8,436 nt of DNA from Streptosporangiaceae bacterium (lineage in GTDB: Bacteria; Actinomycetota; Actinomycetes; Streptosporangiales; Streptosporangiaceae), in NCBI GenBank assembly GCA_030043395.1, contig JASHXW010000099.1, positions 1-8,436 of the forward strand, given 5' to 3'. A program made the translations under genes and the position numbers. Of the stretch, positions 6,685 through 8,436 are shown piece after piece (position 1 is the first letter of the stretch; every line of letters starts with the position of its first letter). The notes below the pieces were generated by a model, which worked only from the letters and a program-made list of their open reading frames with translations, was not told the DNA's origin and did not search any database.

Positions 6685-7905
6685 ATGCCAGACGCAGTCA
6701 TAGCCGCGACCGCGCGCTCGCCCATCGGGCGAGCCTTCAAAGGATCGCTGACCGGCATGCGCGCCGACGACATGGTGGCGCAGATGATCACCGCGGCCCT
6801 GGCCAAGGTCCCGCAGCTCGATCCCGCGGACGTCGAGGACCTCATACTCGGATGCGGGCTGCCCGGCGGCGAGCAGGGCTACAACATGGCGCGCGTGGTG
6901 GCCATCATGCTCGGCTACGACAAGCTGCCTGGCACGACCATCACCAGGTACTGCTCCTCCTCGCTGCAGTCCACCAGGATGGCCTACCACGCGATCAAGT
7001 CCGGCGAGGGCGACGTCTTCATCTCGGCCGGAGTGGAGTGCGTCAGCCGGTTCGGCAAGGGCAGCAGCGACGGCGCTCCCGACACGAAGAACCCGGTCTT
7101 CGCCGAAGCCGAAGAGCGTGGCGCGGCCCGGGCACTGGGGGGCGCTGACATCTGGCACGATCCGCGCGAGGACGGGCAGATTCCCGACGTCTTCATCGCG
7201 ATGGGTCAGACGGCCGAGAACGTGGCTCAGCTTCGCCAGATCAGCCGGCACGAACAAGACGAGTTCGGGGTGAGGTCACAGAACCTGGCGGAGAAGGCAA
7301 TCGCCGACGGATTCTGGCAGCGCGACATCACCCCGCTGACCCTGCCCGACGGCGCTGTCATCGCCTCTGACGACGGGCCGAGGCCTGGCGTGACACTGGA
7401 GAAGACCTCGACCCTGCAGCCTGTCTTCCGGCCCGATGGCACGGTCACGGCTGGCAACTGCTGTCCACTCAACGACGGCGCAGCGGCCGTCATCGTGATG
7501 AGCGACCGCAAGGCGGCTGACCTCGGGATCACGCCGCTGGCCAGGATCGTGTCGACCGGCGTGACTGCGCTGTCCCCCGAGATCATGGGACTCGGCCCGG
7601 TCGAGGCGTCCAGGCAGGCGCTAGCGCGGGCAGGCATGACCATCGAGGACATCGACCTAGTCGAGATCAACGAGGCGTTCGCCGCACAGGTGATCCCCTC
7701 CTACCGCGACCTGCAGATCGACCTGGACAAGTTGAACGTGAACGGCGGCGCCATCGCTGTCGGCCATCCGTTCGGCATGACGGGAGCCCGGATCACCTCG
7801 ACGCTGCTGAACAGCTTGCAGTACCACGACAAGACCTTCGGCCTCGAGACGATGTGCGTCGGCGGCGGTCAGGGCATGGCGATGATCTTCGAGCGGCTCT
7901 CCTGA
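6685..7905 (+). CDS. fadA3: Acetyl-CoA acyltransferase (thiolase), FadA3 type
   Basis: This 406-residue thiolase cleaves 3-ketoacyl-CoA with CoA to acetyl-CoA and a shortened acyl-CoA (last step of beta-oxidation), or runs in reverse as acetoacetyl-CoA synthesis. The nucleophile is C90 in RYCSSSLQ. NEAF (329-332), H361 in GGAIAVGHPFGMTGAR and C391 in CVGGGQG complete the active site; all four landmarks are intact and the length is normal. It matches M. tuberculosis FadA3 (Rv1074c) closely along its whole length as I recall that sequence. The conserved stretch after TAGN reads CCPLNDGA, with two cysteines (259-260). ATG 6685 has AGGAG five bases upstream, and the MPDAVIAATARSPIG start is typical. 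It has its own promoter candidate and stands outside any fad operon here; chain-length preference cannot be read from sequence. Confidence 0.95.
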   Translation: MPDAVIAATARSPIGRAFKGSLTGMRADDMVAQMITAALAKVPQLDPADVEDLILGCGLPGGEQGYNMARVVAIMLGYDKLPGTTITRYCSSSLQSTRMAYHAIKSGEGDVFISAGVECVSRFGKGSSDGAPDTKNPVFAEAEERGAARALGGADIWHDPREDGQIPDVFIAMGQTAENVAQLRQISRHEQDEFGVRSQNLAEKAIADGFWQRDITPLTLPDGAVIASDDGPRPGVTLEKTSTLQPVFRPDGTVTAGNCCPLNDGAAAVIVMSDRKAADLGITPLARIVSTGVTALSPEIMGLGPVEASRQALARAGMTIEDIDLVEINEAFAAQVIPSYRDLQIDLDKLNVNGGAIAVGHPFGMTGARITSTLLNSLQYHDKTFGLETMCVGGGQGMAMIFERLS

Positions 7906-8001
7906 TCCAGCCCCGCTTTCGTTGCATAACGGAAGTGTCACGCTCAGGTCTTGCCAGCAGGCTCGTGGTGGTGCACTCTCGACTCAGGAGAAGCTCGGCC
8001 T

Positions 8002-8015
8002 GGAGGTGCCCCTTG
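8002..8015 (+). promoter_or_regulatory. Ribosome binding site selecting a TTG start
   Basis: GGAGG (8002-8006) lies six bases before TTG 8013. The only in-frame ATG near it, 8037, has no Shine-Dalgarno. The TTG form adds MSLIHSPE before MHKNLIARIP, which resembles the N-termini I recall for actinobacterial relatives. Bases 7906-8001 hold no other feature I would call; a TTGCCA at 7951-7956 lacks a good -10. Confidence 0.7.
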
Positions 8016-8246
8016 TCCCTGATCCACTCGCCTGAGATGCACAAGAACCTGATAGCCCGCATCCCGCGGGTCACCGGTAGCGATCTCAGGGAGTGGTTCC
8101 ATCGCCTGGAATCCGGGCCCTCCTTCATGCGCCACGCTGAGCGCGCGACCTGGCTGGCCGACGAGCACGGCCTGTCGCACGCGTACGCCGCAGCCATCGT
8201 GCACGAGTACGAGGTGCAGCGGCGCACCCGGATGAACGGCGCCTGA
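8013..8246 (+). CDS. DUF4287-type small protein
   Basis: This is a 77-residue soluble protein read from TTG 8013 (69 residues from ATG 8037). It fits the DUF4287 pattern: IPRVTGSDLREWFHRLE, then HAERATWLADEHGLSHAYAAAIVHEYE, that is, a TG-x-x-L-x-EW core followed by a WL-x-x-EHGL-x-H-x-x-A segment. The whole domain (about residues 15-70) is present, so the gene is complete. Some proteins carry this domain beside DUF5655; its function is unknown. The next gene starts nine bases after its TGA, so the two are probably an operon. I see no DNA-binding or catalytic motif with confidence. The gene is well supported by its family resemblance and ribosome binding site. Confidence 0.82.
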   Translation: MSLIHSPEMHKNLIARIPRVTGSDLREWFHRLESGPSFMRHAERATWLADEHGLSHAYAAAIVHEYEVQRRTRMNGA

Positions 8247-8255
8247 CCTCCGAGC

Positions 8256-8436
8256 ATGAACCTCGAAGATGCCAGGGAGTTCATGCGCGTCAATCACCGG
8301 GCGGTGCTCGCGACAAACCGTTCCGACGGGCGGCCGCAGCTCTCGCCGGTCTCCGTTGGCATCGACGGCTCTGGCCGCGCGATCATCAGTACTCGCGAGA
8401 CCGCCATTAAGACGAAGAACCTTGCCAGGGATCCGC
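8256..8436 (+). CDS. PPOX-class, probably F420-dependent oxidoreductase (3' end off window)
   Basis: Only the first 60 codons are present. They begin MNLEDAREFMRVNHRAVLATNRSD, followed by GRPQLSPVSVGID, IISTRETAIKTKNLARDP. This is the opening of the split beta-barrel of pyridoxamine-5'-phosphate-oxidase-like proteins: LAT-x-x-x-DGRPQ-x-SPV is the first strand pair, and STRET-x-x-K-x-x-NL-x-x-DP is the cofactor-phosphate region typical of actinobacterial F420-binding members. These small flavin- or deazaflavin-linked reductases act in the cytoplasm on varied substrates. The ATG follows the DUF4287 gene by nine bases and has only a weak GAG nearby, so translational coupling is likely. The cofactor is inferred from the family. 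Confidence 0.85.
   Translation, partial: MNLEDAREFMRVNHRAVLATNRSDGRPQLSPVSVGIDGSGRAIISTRETAIKTKNLARDP

Noticed and set aside
7922..7956. TTGCAT and TTGCCA as -35 elements for the DUF4287 gene
   Set aside because: Neither has an acceptable -10 box at 16-18 bases, so no promoter is called.
7854..8012. Longer N-terminal extension of the DUF4287 frame
   Set aside because: It overlaps the end of the thiolase gene, is Arg-rich without family resemblance, and a good ribosome binding site marks TTG 8013.

Overview
This 8.4 kb window is chromosomal DNA from a high-GC actinobacterium. The evidence is G/C-rich third codon positions throughout, proteins closest in my memory to mycobacterial and streptomycete families, and a mycobacterium-like pairing of cystathionine beta-synthase with a MetB-type enzyme. 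I cannot place it to genus. No RNA gene, CRISPR array, insertion sequence, phage gene or attachment site is visible. No gene-free stretch exceeds 300 bases.

Layout. (1) 1-1516, plus: the 3' part of a von Willebrand factor A (VWA) protein with an intact MIDAS metal site; its N-terminus lies off the left edge. (2) 1643-1909, plus: a two-helix small membrane protein with two alternative, well-formed ribosome binding sites, followed by a strong intrinsic terminator at 2003-2044. (3) 2148-2744, plus: a four-helix membrane protein with a tandem histidine-rich repeat. (4) 5415 down to 2754, minus: a two-gene unit, cbs then metB, which together would run reverse transsulfuration (homocysteine + serine to cystathionine to cysteine). 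(5) 5638-6564, plus: a DUF5715/M15-like putative zinc peptidase whose upstream region carries a BldD-box-like sequence and a possible 12-codon leader ORF. (6) 6685-7905, plus: a FadA3-type thiolase. (7) 8013-8246, plus: a small DUF4287-type protein, best read from a TTG start. (8) 8256 to the right edge: the 5' end of a PPOX-fold, probably F420-dependent, oxidoreductase.

How the genes work together. Only cbs-metB is a clear functional pair. As I recall, in Mycobacterium tuberculosis cbs, metB and fadA3 also lie within a few genes of one another, so part of this neighbourhood looks like conserved housekeeping. The VWA protein probably works with a MoxR/Mg-chelatase-like AAA+ ATPase encoded outside the window.

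The most interesting signals are regulatory. Two genes (2148 and cbs) have a TANNNT box 6-7 bases before the ATG, suggesting leaderless transcripts, and each has an inverted repeat with a 5-base spacer on its putative promoter. The DUF5715 gene combines a BldD-like site and a leader ORF with an unusual active-site arrangement and no export signal. I see no clearly new multi-gene system here.
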